From contig JALJEE010000712.1 in assembly GCA_023231475.1 (NCBI GenBank), positions 30,376 to 94,375 on the forward strand: DNA of 64,000 bases, read 5' to 3'. The DNA comes from Seison nebaliae (Eukaryota > Rotifera > Pararotatoria > Seisonacea > Seisonidae). Below, one piece after another: positions 48,160-59,518 of the stretch (position 1 is its first letter; each line of letters starts with the position of its first letter). Under the pieces are notes generated by a model. It did not search any database. It was not told the origin of the DNA and was given only the letters and a program-made list of their open reading frames with translations. The position numbers were made by a program, and so were the translations under genes.

Positions 48160-50325
48160 TCATGTGTGGATGAAATGTCGATATCCGACGGATCGAATAT
48201 AGTCTCCCAACGGAGTGCTCGTACCGAATTGTAGCGACGACGGAATTTCTTCGGTAACATCGGTAATAAAACGGTTAATTGCAAGGAAATAATACTGTTC
48301 ATAAGGAAACCAAAACTGAGAAAGGAAATTATAGTTTTGAGAAAAAAAATAAGGAAAGAAAAGATGAAACTTTAAATCTTTTAAATGAGCGTGCATATCT
48401 TTTAACGGATCATTATTTTGTGCTGATAACGGTTTCTGGAATTTTTTTTGTTGTTCCAGATGGAATTTAATTGATTCCTTTTGAGAAGCTTCATAAATTG
48501 TCATACCATTTTTTATCTATAATTGAATTTATTCATAATTTTTATTGAAAAATTTCTAATTAAAATTTTTAAATTAAACAAAAATACGAACAGCATAAAA
48601 GATATAAGTACAATATCTGAATGGGAAGGAGAGTAAGCATATTGAAGAAATGATAATACAACATAAGAGCCATGGTGAACAAGTAAGAATTTGATATATG
48701 AATATGAGAATTCCATTAACTCGATATGTTGTATGACAATTTTGGTAGAGATCTATTATGATGATTAAATAAAATTATGAAATAATTATGAGATAATTAA
48801 AAAAATATAAACTGTTAAAGAGAGCGACAATTGTCCAACAATTGAGAATGATATGAAATATATTCCATCGATAAAAGTAAACAGAATTACCTTCACCAAT
48901 GGGATGATCGAAATAAATCGAATCCAATTCATATTTGACAATACATCGATTGATTGATGATTCGTTGTTGGTGATAGAAATATTTTGTGTTGCATCTGAA
49001 TGAAATGATCGTAACGGTCGACGTTTTAAACATTTGACGCAGAAGGTTCGTGAATTCATTTCATTTCGTTCACATAATTCGATGATTTCTTGATAACAAT
49101 ATTTCTCTTTCATTTCAATTGTTAACGGTTTGTGAAAATTACAATTGAAATAGTTGATGATGCAGGAAATATAGAGTAAGAGATAAATTAAAAGATTTAA
49201 ATATGAATGTCTTTCATATAAAATATAAGTGGCGAAAACGACAGTGTAGAAATAGAATAAACAAGAACGTCCCAACCATTGTTCGAATGGACGGAAATTT
49301 GACATTCCACTAAATAATGCCATGATTAGAAGAAATATAATAATGATAATGAATTGCATGACGAGTGATGAGGAATAATTATTGAGAGCACTTTGGAATA
49401 ATAAAAGAATGACACCGATTGTAATGTAGAAGATTCGTCTCATTGGCAAACTTAAAAAACTGTCTTTCTCCTTTATATTCTTCTCTAATAATTTGGATAA
49501 AAGTGGAGATTGTCTCGAACTTGCTACATCGAACGATGTTCTCTTTTCATTATCTCTCATCATTGGTGACGCACCAGCTTTCAATAATCGTTCAATCGCC
49601 GTCAAATTGCTATTTGCAGTAGCGAGATGAAGTGCTGAATTTCCGTCACTTTCAATTTGACAATTGACATCGGCACCTAATCTTATCAATAGATCGATCG
49701 GTTCTCCATGATATATACGAGAAACGGTATACATTAGAGGAGTGTAGCCTCGTTTATCGATAAGATTAACATCCATTCCTTTCGCTACCAAATAAGCGAT
49801 GATTTCAGAATAACCTAATTGAGCAGCCAAATGTAGAATAGAACAACCTTCATTATCCACCAAACTCACGTCAGCACCATAATGAATGAGAATACCAATG
49901 ATGTTAACAAGACCTTGTTTAGTCGCCCAATAAATCGGAGTGGAATGAAGATTTCCTCCAACACAATTCACATCAGCTCCACAACTAATCAGATATTCGA
50001 TCAATTTCTCACGACCATTTATCGACGCCCAATGTAACAGATAACATCCTTCCACATCAGGAGTATTAACGAATGTCTTCTTTGCATTAACATCATCTGA
50101 ATGTTTCTGTTCATAATCCTCCACCAGAAGCCTTAATCGATCAATGGCACCATATTGTGTGGCTCTAATGAAAATGAATTGAAATAAGAAAAAAAAAATG
50201 TTTTTTAATGAAACTAATAACGTTACAGCATTGAATGAATTATAATCAATTTGGTTATGTGGTGGTGATAAATTTTTATCTTTCGGATAAGAATTCTGAG
50301 AAGGAAAAGAAATATATATTGGCAA
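48160..50325 (-). CDS. ZDHHC17 (HIP14)-like ankyrin-repeat membrane protein lacking the DHHC motif
   Basis: Relative of the ankyrin-repeat palmitoyltransferases ZDHHC17/13. Exon 1 (50222-50325) joins across a 57-bp intron to a long exon. The ankyrin block matches HIP14 closely (ATQYGAIDRLRLLVEDYE, LLHWASINGREKLIEYLISCGAD, HSTPIYWATKQGLVNIIGIL, GCSILHLAAQLGYSEIIAYLVAKGMDVNLID, YTPLMY). Four hydrophobic spans follow, then the cysteine-rich domain. It begins normally, TFCVKCLKRRPLRSFH, but the rest is lost: the HCxxC pair is replaced by an Asn/Ser-rich stretch, and where DHHCPWVxNCVG is expected the sequence is IYFDHPIGEGN. The later TTxE position reads TIYE. Further hydrophobic spans come after it, and small exons carry the C-terminus to 48160. 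Without the catalytic Cys it cannot be a normal acyltransferase. It may still bind substrates through its ankyrin repeats. Length is near 630 residues, as in human ZDHHC17. Confidence 0.85.
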
Positions 50326-50898
50326 TGAAAAAAGAGAGTGGAAACGGTTTGATTCAATTGTAATTGTTTTTGTGTCGATGAGAGATTGAGATACTTTTTC
50401 TTCATTGAGAAAAAAAAAGGATTTTTTCTAAAAAGAATTAAAAGAAAATATGGAAAAATTGTATAAGTTCTGTTTCTCTTTCACACTTTTCTCTCACATG
50501 ATGATTTCATATGAAAGAAAGAAAACTCATTTATTTTCCATCCCAAACACACAAAGTTCAAAGACGAAATTAATTTTAATTTGATTATTATCGCAATAAA
50601 TAAATATGACAGATTATGCAAAGGTGGAAGAGAATGGAATTTATTATTTCGAATCGATTAACGGTCAAAACTAAAAATTTGAAATAATCCTTTGAATTTT
50701 TTGCGTAAAAATTCAATAATAATAAACAATAATAATGACCGTTTGTAACAACTTCTATAACGAACAACTTTCATATTAACATTTCTTGTAAAGTTTTGTT
50801 TGTATAAAACTGTCGTCATAGTGATCGAACTTTGAATATTTAGTGACAGTTGGAAAAAAAAGTATTAAGAATCACTTGAACCGAATCAATTAGGGAGC
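50326..50898. promoter_or_regulatory. Divergent promoter region between the ZDHHC17-like gene and CFAP52
   Basis: About 570 bp between two outward-facing start codons. AT-rich, with an A-rich run near 50405. No defined binding site was recognised. Confidence 0.45.
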
Positions 50899-52904
50899 AT
50901 GTCATTCCAGTGCACGGAAACACCGAAACCGACGTATGAGAAAAATCAAGCAGTTCAAGGTCTGGAATTGTCGTCAGCAATCGGTTTTGATGGAACTATT
51001 CCTCGATCGTTAAAATTACATCCGAATGATACACATTTAGTATATCCATTAGGATGTAATATCATTATTGAGGATTTGCGATCAACACAACAATTCTTCT
51101 TGATGGGACATGATAATAACATCACTTGTTTAACCATTTCGACTACCGGCAAATATTTGGCATCCGGCCAAGAGACTCATATGGGATTTAAAGCCGATAT
51201 TATCGTATGGCTTTATGAAGAGAAAGCGATTCATGCACGATTATCTTTGCACAAAGTGAAAATTGAAGCATTATCCTTTTCTTGTAGTGACATTTATTTG
51301 ATGTCACTCGGCGGATTAGATGATGGTAGTGTAGTCGTTTGGAATGTTCAGGATAAGGAACCAGTTTGTGGCTCACCTGCCCAACATTCCACCGCTGGTT
51401 ATTCATATGTCGTCGATTGTTCAACATTTGATGATAATCTGTTTGTGACCGCTGGTAATCAAACCTTAAGAACTTGGATGTTAGATGTAACGAATCGTAA
51501 AATTCGTCCGACCGACGTAAATACTGGAACAATTAAACGAGTCCTACGATCAATTAGTATGGCTAGAGACGGTTGTAGTTTTTTCGTTGGATCGACAACT
51601 GGAGATTTCCTTCGAGTAATGTTGCCCTCCTCTCAATTCCGTACAATCGGACCAACAAAAAATAAAATTTCTATAGGAATAACCTCGTTAGTGGCATTGG
51701 ACAATGGGAAAATGTTATTAATTGGTGGTGGTGATGGAACAATTGCGTTGATGACAGCAGATACATTTTTGGTGAAAAAAAAAGTGAAATTACACGGGGC
51801 AATTCAATCGTTATGTGTGACGAAAGATGAAAAATTGGCATATGCTGGAACTGATAAGTCGCATATCAATAAATTAACTGTACCAGATTTGACGATTACA
51901 AATCTGAAATCTTGTCATGAAACCTGTGTCAACGACGTACAATTTCCTTTCGGCACATCAGAACTTTTTGCAACATGTTCATTTGAAACGATTCGAATTT
52001 GGCATTCGACAACGAATGCTGAATTAAAACGAATCACAATTCCAAACAAAGATTGCAGTTGTATCAGCTTCATGAGAGATGGTAAAAGCATCGTTAGCGG
52101 TTAGTATTTTTTCAAATATTTTGTATTTAGTATTTTTCTCATTTCATCTGACAAATAATAAATAGGTTGGAATGATGGTAAAATTCGTTCGTTTTATCCG
52201 GAGACCGGTAATTTGATGTATGAGATTCATGACACTCATCATAAAGGTGTAACTGCATTAGCCACCACATCCGATTGTGGCAGTATTGTGAGTGGCGGTG
52301 GTGAAGGAATGATAAGAGTATGGGAGATCAGTCGTCAATCTCAATCATTAATAGCGACAATGAAAGAGCATAAAAATGCCGTTTCATGCATCAAGATCAA
52401 TAAGAAGAATAATGAATGTGTCACGTCGTCGTTAGATGGAACGTGTATCATTTGGGATCTGAAACGATTCATTCGAAATTCAGTTTTATTTGCAAACACT
52501 TTATTTAAAACGATATCTTATCATCCAAACGAATATCATGTAATTACTGGCGGTTCTGACCACAAAATGGCTTATTGGGAAGTATTCGATGGAACGCAAA
52601 TCAGAGAATTAGAAGCAAGTACTTCTGGTTCTATTAATGGTATAGATATCGATCCCGAAGGAGAACATCTTGTCACTGGATCAGAAGATAAATTAGTGAA
52701 AGTTTAATTCGTCTTCTATTTTCACTTTTCTTTCATCTTTTCCACAATTATTAGTTATGGGACTATAATAAAGGTATTGTGTCACATGTCGGTTTTGGAC
52801 ATGGTGGAGAAATCACTCGGGTAAGCATTTGTCCCTTACGACGACATATCATAAGTGTGGGTAATGATGGTGCCATTCTACGATGGAGATTTCCGGAAAT
52901 TTAA
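50899..52904 (+). CDS. CFAP52: Cilia- and flagella-associated protein 52 (CFAP52/WDR16), WD40 protein
   Basis: Three exons (50899-52099, 52166-52701, 52755-52904) with introns of 66 and 53 bp give 628 residues; human CFAP52 has 620. It is a double WD40 propeller that sits inside axonemal doublet microtubules of motile cilia. The N-terminus LELSSAIGFDGTIPRSLKLHPNDTHLVYPLG matches the family, as do the repeats FFLMGHDNNITCL, ASGQETHMGFKADIIVW, SLGGLDDGSVVVWNV, GWNDGKIRSFYPETG, CVTSSLDGTCIIWDL and the C-terminus HVGFGHGGEITRVSICP... GNDGAILRWRFPE. No repeat looks broken. An AATAAA signal follows near 52927. Its presence argues that the organism has motile cilia or flagellate sperm. Confidence 0.95.
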
Positions 52905-53354
52905 GAAAGATCATGAAATCGACGAATGAATAAAAACAGCAATTCTTTTATAAATGTTTCTTCTAATAAACTTTTCTTCATTCTCTTCTTTAACGACAAA
53001 AGATATTTGACCGAAATTTTTACAAATGAACTTCGTTGATTTATGGATTTTCAAGATAATGGATAAAGTTTTTATATAGAAAAATTTTGTTTATTTTTCG
53101 CTAATTTGGTGCGATAAATTCGGTTAAAATTAGGGATCATCCAAAATGTCAACATGTGACAAGGTAGTTTATGACACAATCTTGTTTCATGTCTCAAAGT
53201 CTCATTTCTGTTTGGTTAACTTTAAAAGGGACGACCTTCAATCGCTGAGAGTTCTTGTGGACATTTTCTCATGATAAATAACGAGTTTAATTCAAAGGTT
53301 GAAAGATTTAAAAATATTTAAACAAAAAAATATTATTTTGAAATTTTACGAAAA
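52905..53354. other. Intergenic between CFAP52 and the protease gene
   Basis: 450 bp, AT-rich. It holds the CFAP52 polyadenylation region and the protease promoter. No TATA box can be named with confidence. Confidence 0.5.
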
Positions 53355-54559
53355 ATGTTTAAGTTTGGTCTGTTAACATTACTTTCCATCATCTGTTTAG
53401 TTGATTTAATCAAATTGAATGACAATAATATTTTCTAGATTTCCGTTCGGCTATCGCTTATGATTGTGAGTCGAATGGACTCAGTTGCTTCTACTTCTCC
53501 AAATGTCACGAATTAAACGAGTGTACTTACACCAGTGCTACTTGTCCGACATTGTGGGGTGGTATGAAAGGCAAATGTTGTGGTTCGTGCGACACAGTCG
53601 GAATTACTAAGCCACCAACAAGTCTTGCAACAATCCACCCAAATACATGTGGAATCCGACCAAATCAACGTATCGTCGGTGGAATAGAAAGTGATCCATA
53701 TTCATGGCCATGGAGTATCTCTTTCGAACGATGGCAATCACACATTTGTGGTGGTGCTCTTTACAACAAACGATGGATTGTTACCGCTGGACATTGTGTC
53801 GGCTCATCTGAATCATCGTTCAATTCTCATCATTATCGACTAGTTGACATGTCTGTTTTTTCTATAGTTATTCGGTTGTGATCGGTCTTCATGACAAGAC
53901 GAAACATGGCAGTCAAACTAAACGACTAAAGGTGGAGAAGGTCGTTCGACATCCAAATTACAATTCCATCACTCTCGCTAACGATATTGCACTCGTAAAA
54001 TTAGAAGTTCCAAATTAAAATTTAGAGAGATGATTTGAAAACGATTCGTTTTAGAAAGATATCCCATTCACCAAGTATCATATGAATGGTTGTGAATTGG
54101 AGGATGTTAATTTGATGAATATGGAATGTATCGTGAAAGGATGGGGCTCATTGTATTATCGTTTATTTCATTATTTTCTCTTCCAAATAATGATTATTAT
54201 AAAGAGGGAAGTAGCGTATCGAAACATCGAGAAGTCACTGTTCCAATTCTAACCGATACCCAATGTAAGAAGAAGTATCCAGGAAAAATTAATTTGGATC
54301 ATCAATTCTGTGCTGGATTAAAGAATAGTAACAAAGATTCTTGTCAAGGTTAAGTGAAATTCATCGAAATGTTTCCGAAGAATTTAAATTATTTGTAGGT
54401 GATAGTGGCGGTCCATTGTCGTGCCGATACAAGGGATCAAGTAAATGGTATTTAACTGGTTTAGTATCATACGGAATCGATTGTGGTAACGGTGGTGTTT
54501 ACACTAAATTAAGCGGCTACCGAACATGGTTAACGAACACTATGAAGCAAAATTCATGA
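53355..54559 (+). CDS. Secreted trypsin-like serine protease (S1A) with N-terminal Cys-rich propeptide
   Basis: Six exons (53355-53394, 53439-53817, 53868-54006, 54055-54160, 54205-54348, 54399-54559), with introns of 44-50 bp, join in frame to 322 residues. A signal peptide ([13 protein letters not shown]...AIA) is followed by a Cys-rich domain of about 45 residues ([18 protein letters not shown], then eight more Cys before GITKPP). The activation site is NQR/IVGG, cleaved by a trypsin-like enzyme. The catalytic triad is intact: His in TAGHC, Asp in NDIALVKL, Ser in GDSGGP. The S1-pocket Asp is present in KDSCQGDSGG, predicting cleavage after Arg or Lys. The C-terminal [13 protein letters not shown] helix is normal. 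The Cys-rich prodomain is not a clear clip, CUB or SRCR domain. Possible roles are digestion, immunity or reproduction; nothing here decides between them. Confidence 0.92.
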
Positions 54560-55433
54560 AGAAGAAAGAATTGAATAAAAATATTCTTAAAGAAAATTCT
54601 TCAGAGTTTCATTAAACTTGAAATGAAAACCGATATAGAATATTTGAAATATTGCCAAATGAATTAATTAAAGTAAATTCGATGATTTTGGCATAACAAT
54701 TTTAAATTGTTGGACTAAATTATATTTTCGAAAAATTTCAAATGAGGTAATTCAAATTTTAAGCTTTAATTGAAATTAAAAATGTTTCAATAAAATTTTT
54801 CTTTCCAGTAACATGGAGAGATAGAACAAACATTTAATTAATGTTTCTTAAAAAAGAATGATAATTATAATTTATTTGTCTTACTTCCTGTGTGAGTGTA
54901 TGTATGTGTATATATGTGTGTGTCTCTGTGCGTTTGTGTATGAGAAGGGGGAGAAGAAATTAATTAATAAATAATATCTTCTCTGGTAATTTGATATTAT
55001 TTTTAGATGAATGTGAAAGAAGAAGAATGTGTGTAGGTGGAAAGAGAAGGAATAATATGTACATGAACTTATATAAATAATATTCTTTTATCAATATCTA
55101 CTAAATTAACATATAAATAAATCAATGAATTATATTACGTATTTTGGAGAAAGGTGGGAGATCAGACAAGATCAATAAATAAACAACTGAACAAAATAAA
55201 AAGAGTTTCCTACAAAATCGAAATAATCAGGAAAAAAAACTTATTAGTTGATAAATTGATTTTTTTCTATTTTAAATATTCAATTTTTTTTTGTTTAATG
55301 GGAAGAAAAAATTTTGGATTCTTTTAAATTCAGAGAATTGTTAATTTGTCTTTGTGAGTTGTTGAAGGTGAATCGGAATCGGGTAAAGAAGTAATTCTTT
55401 CCTTTTCCTTTACACGGAACGGATCAATGAAAT
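54560..55433. promoter_or_regulatory. Intergenic and presumed pygopus promoter region with TG microsatellite
   Basis: About 870 bp between two plus-strand genes. The protease polyadenylation signal AATAAA lies near 54575. A TG-rich compound repeat with the TCTCTGTG word lies at 54891-54941, about 490 bp before the pygopus ATG. Confidence 0.45.
54891..54941. repeat. Compound TG microsatellite
   Basis: TGTGTGTA-type units with an internal TCTCTGTG word (54923-54930), upstream of the pygopus-type gene. Confidence 0.8.
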
Positions 55434-55723
55434 ATGTATTCACAACAGCAACAACAACAACAACAGGCGGGCGGTGGCTCTTCCATTCATCAGCAGCAAT
55501 TTGGATTAATGAAATCGAATCAAATGAATTTTAACGGAAATAATATGAATAATGGGAATAATGGGAATAATGGTTGTATGATGACGCCGATCGATTTCGA
55601 AGGAATGAATGGAGAACCGTTTATGAATTTGGGAATTCCATCGAATCAATTGGTGGAAGGAAATGGGAATCAGCTCAACAATTTATGCAATGCTACTTCC
55701 ATCAATAATAATGGTGGTGGTGG

Positions 55724-55758
<35 letters not shown>

Positions 55759-57524
55759 TGTCAATGAATCAAATGAATATTCAACAACAAAATTTGCCAA
55801 TGCCACAATTCAATTTGTCGACATCGTCGCCGAATATGAATAATCAAATGAATGGAATGAATCAATTTAATAATCAAAATAATTGGAATGGTATTAATAA
55901 TACGATGAATGGAAACGATCCAAATCAAATGAACAATAATCAGAATAATCCTAATAATAATATTCAATCACCATCATCAGCTACAACAATTCCAATTAAT
56001 GACAATTCTAATAATCAGAATCAGAATATGTGTATACAATCTCCTGATTCATCAATCAATTTTCCTATTTTTCCTAACAACAACAATAATAATAATAATA
56101 ATAATGCTAACAATAATTTAGCGTCAATGATGCTACAAAACCAACAGCACCAACAACAACAACAATTATTTAATAATGGTATAAAATCTCCAATGATGCA
56201 ACAACAACAACAACCACCGATGAATATGCATCAAATTTCTTCCAATCCTCCCACGAATAATAATAATAATAATAATAATAACGGTTTTGGAAATATGAAG
56301 AATGGAAATAATCGGAATGGATCGATGATGGCACCACCACCTCCATATCCAGCCAATTTCTCACAAAATTCCAATGGGAATTTCAATGTCCAATCACCAG
56401 GTGGATCACATTGTTTTACTCCGTTGTCGAATAATGGTGGTCCGTCATCCGTCTCAACATTCCCTCCAAACATGAACAATAACAATAATAATAATGAGAA
56501 TTTGATGACGAACAAAAATAATGGTGTACAAATACATGGATATGATATGCAACAACAACAACAACAACAACAACAACGACCACCATCACAGATGATGCAT
56601 CAAAATGGTCCACCGTCTAATGCATCATCAAGTATGAGAATGCCATCATCCAGTGATCAGACAGGACCATTTTCTCCAAACGCTTTCCCCGATGTCAAAC
56701 AACAACAACAACAACAACAAATACCAAATTTTATGAATAATAATAATATGCCCAATGGAAATAATCAATTTTCATCAGGAACATCAATTCCAACAAATCC
56801 GATGCAAATAAATGAGAATCATTTGATGGGACTTCAATCTAATCCTAATCTGATGATGATGAACAATCAAAACAATAATAATAATAATATTAATAATATT
56901 AATAATAATAATAATAATAATAATGTTTTAAATAATTCATTAATGATGAATCGACTTAATAGTACATCATCGAATGATATCTATTCTAATGGATCGAATA
57001 TGTTCCGTTCACCAATGCCCATGCCACCCCAACAACAACAACAACAACAGATGCAACGTCCTGCTTCCTCCTTACAATCGATGCAATCACCAACTATGCC
57101 TAATTCACCATCAACTTTCGATCCATTATCTCAACAACAACAACATCAACAACAACCTCCATCTCAACAGTCAGATCATCAACAATCTTCTGCCACTTCC
57201 ATCACCACAAATAACAATAACAATAATAATAATCCTAAAAATAATAATCAACAAACATTTCCATCACCAAAATTAGGACCAAGAATCTTCAATGCACAAA
57301 ATCGTAATGCCCCTCCAACATATATTTGTGGTGAATGTAATAAAGAGATATTGGATAGTGACGAGTCGATAATGTGTGAGAGCGGTTGTAATTATTTCCA
57401 TCATCGCACTTGTGTCAAATTGACAGAAACGGCTTTCAATTTGTTAAGGAACGAAGTTTATGTAGAATGGGCGTGTAATACATGTCTATTAACAAAACCG
57501 ATTCCACCCGTCAAAATCAAATGA
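55434..57524 (+). CDS. pygo: Pygopus-type PHD-finger protein, Wnt/beta-catenin coactivator
   Basis: Intronless frame of 696 residues. Nuclear adaptor that links BCL9/Legless and beta-catenin to chromatin by reading H3K4 methylation. The C-terminal PHD finger (about residues 631-688) has the full Cys4-His-Cys3 set: YICGECNKEI, SIMCESGCNYFHHRTCVKLT, then VEWACNTCL. The ECNKEILDSDESIMCESGC arrangement and the ESAY-like TETAFNLLRNEV helix match Pygo proteins rather than other PHD families. The rest is Asn/Gln/Pro/Met-rich low-complexity sequence with many AAT and CAA runs, longer than in human PYGO1/2 (about 410) and closer to fly Pygopus. I did not find a clear N-terminal homology domain with its NPF motif, so that region may be diverged. 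The ATG at 55434 opens the frame next to a poly-Gln tract. Confidence 0.9.
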
Positions 57525-58162
57525 TTTCTACAAAAACCAACATTATAACTGATCAAATGGCCATAGAACCGATTTATAGAGGAGGAAGTAGCTATCGACA
57601 AATACGAAATTGAAAAAAAAATTATTTTTCTTCTTTCATCGTCTCCTTTCAAATTTCAAGTTTTATTCAAATACATTTCTTCTCAATTCATCTTTTCAAT
57701 GACGGCAGCAAATTTATTTCATTCATCTCCTAATTCTTTCTTATTCGATTCTTTATTCTTTCTCTCTTCAAAGAAATTTCATATTCTTCTTTTTAAAATT
57801 AATTTAATTCTTTCTTATTAAAATTTATCACACATTTCTAATTCTCATTCAATCACTCATTCTAATTGGGCCAATCGAGAATTCGGGCCAATAAATAGAA
57901 ATTTATTTCTTACCATTTCGACCGGAAATGAAAGATTTCGATTCATTTATAACATTTAAAAATTAAATTAAAAATGAAATATTCATAGAATGTCATTACG
58001 AGAAAAGTTAATCTTCTTCATCGAATATTGTTCTTCTCCTTCCATTCTTCATAAGTTCATAACGGTTTTTCTCTTATCTCATCATTGACTGATCGCTCAA
58101 TTTCTTCGAAACTTAAATCGTGCTTCACAGTTAATTGAACTTAATGTGAAAAAATTTATTTT
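57525..58162. other. Pygopus 3' region
   Basis: About 640 bp of AT-rich DNA with long pyrimidine tracts between the pygopus stop codon and the tRNA gene. Nothing else was recognised. Confidence 0.5.
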
Positions 58163-58234
58163 AGGTTCTACCGAGATTTGAACTCGGGTCACTGGATTCA
58201 GAGTCCAGAGTGCTAACCACTACACCATAGAACC
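58163..58234 (-). tRNA. tRNA-Gln (anticodon CUG)
   Basis: On the minus strand a 72-nt cloverleaf folds cleanly. The acceptor arms are GGTTCTA and TAGAACC with discriminator U. The D arm contains GTGTAGTGGTTAGCAC, the A box. The anticodon stem CTGGA/TCCAG closes the loop CTCTGAA with anticodon CTG. The T arm CGAGTTCAAATCTCG is the B box. It matches the common animal tRNA-Gln pattern, including the weak U-A first pairs. There is no intron, and T-rich termination sequence follows on the minus strand. Confidence 0.97.
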
Positions 58235-59096
58235 ACATAGCTTTAATGGGGAAAAATGATATTATTGAAGTCATTTGTGTTACTATTTTCCAAATGAGTG
58301 CTTTGTTTTTAATGTAGAATAGAATGCAATTGATCAAGTAGATCAGTTTTGTTAAGATGTGTTATGAGTTTATCGGCAGGTTTATTTCTTTCTATTTTTC
58401 ATTTATGTTGACTTGGACAGAAAGGCATAACATTTGGGAAATGTTGATGAATATGGAAAGCGGAGAGAAGTAAAAAAAACAAAATTGTTATGAAGATATT
58501 AAAAAAAATGTTCTATTTTTCTTTTTTATTCGACAGAAACATTCCAGGATTGTTGATGAGAATTGAGTTAATTTGATAGTTATCTGTTTTTCTATTTAAT
58601 ATTTCTTGTGTAGGAAGAGGAGGAGAAATTCTTTATTTGTTCGATGAAATATAAGGAAAAAGAAAATAGGATGAAGGTAACGATTGACGAGAGAAGAATG
58701 ATTAACACATATAAGTGAAGAGTTGAACTTGTTCAAATTTTCAGCCTATTCCAAACATACGATGCTACATTGATTTATGAGACGGTTCTACTCATATTAT
58801 CGTTACCTTTCCATCCATATTGGTAATCAATGCTAATCATCAATATTGACGATTATGTCGATGATCTTGGATATTACTGATTTCATTTCATGCATTTAAC
58901 TGTCTGTTTCCTTCCATCTATAAATTAAACGTACATTTATCTAATTGGTATTTTGCGCGTATGTTTTTTCTCCCCATTTTTCCTAATAACAATATATGAG
59001 AGTGATATTCCTGTCTTACAGAATTGTGTTTTGGTGTAGAAGAATTGTGTTATTGTGTAAGTTATTGTGTTTTTGTGCAACAATTATATTGGGGTG

Positions 59097-59155
59097 CAGG
59101 TGTGTGTGTGTGTGTGTATATAAGTATGTATGTCTCTGTGTGTATGTGTGTGTAT
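59097..59155. repeat. Compound TG microsatellite
   Basis: (TG)n followed by TATG units and the TCTCTGTGTGT word at 59133-59143. Confidence 0.85.
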
Positions 59156-59399
59156 AGTTATTAAATATTTCTTAGAATATATCGAGAGGAGAAAAAGAGT
59201 AGAATTAGTAGTAGAAGGGAATGAATCCGAAATGTTCTTGGTAATTACTTCCTCGATATTTCATTGTGTTTAAATGTTGGCGAATAATATTGATAAAGAT
59301 TTTTTTATTAGAATTCTTTTTTTCTGTTGAATCTTCTAATGGAAATGATAGTATTGCTCAGATTTTGATTTCTCACGCACAACTCTAGCTCTTGCTCTC

Positions 59400-59401
59400 T
59401 C

Positions 59402-59447
<46 letters not shown>

Positions 59448-59451
59448 GTTT
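59400..59451. repeat. (CT)n microsatellite
   Basis: About 20 CT units with two interruptions, ending roughly 70 bp upstream of the Nudix start codon. Confidence 0.85.
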
Positions 59452-59518
59452 TCGATCTCTGTTTGTCGGCGTCAGATCGATTTGTTGTTTGGAGTGAGCC
59501 GGCAACAAGAAGAAGAAG

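Larger units (their letters stand above)
58235..59518. promoter_or_regulatory. Intergenic and presumed Nudix-gene promoter, with TG and CT repeats
   Basis: About 1.3 kb. The last 450 bp upstream of the Nudix ATG hold a TG compound repeat (59097-59155) and then a (CT)n run (59400-59451) that probably lies in or just before the 5' UTR. CT/GA repeats of this kind bind GAGA-type factors in arthropods; that role here is an inference. Confidence 0.45.

Noticed and set aside
53843-53867. A 25-bp intron in the protease gene
   Set aside because: A donor 25 bp upstream (53818) gives a 50-bp intron with correct phase and a better match to the S1 family.
53552-53881. Protease starting at an internal Met (53561)
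   Set aside because: Upstream exons supply a signal peptide and the first half of the Cys-rich domain in frame.
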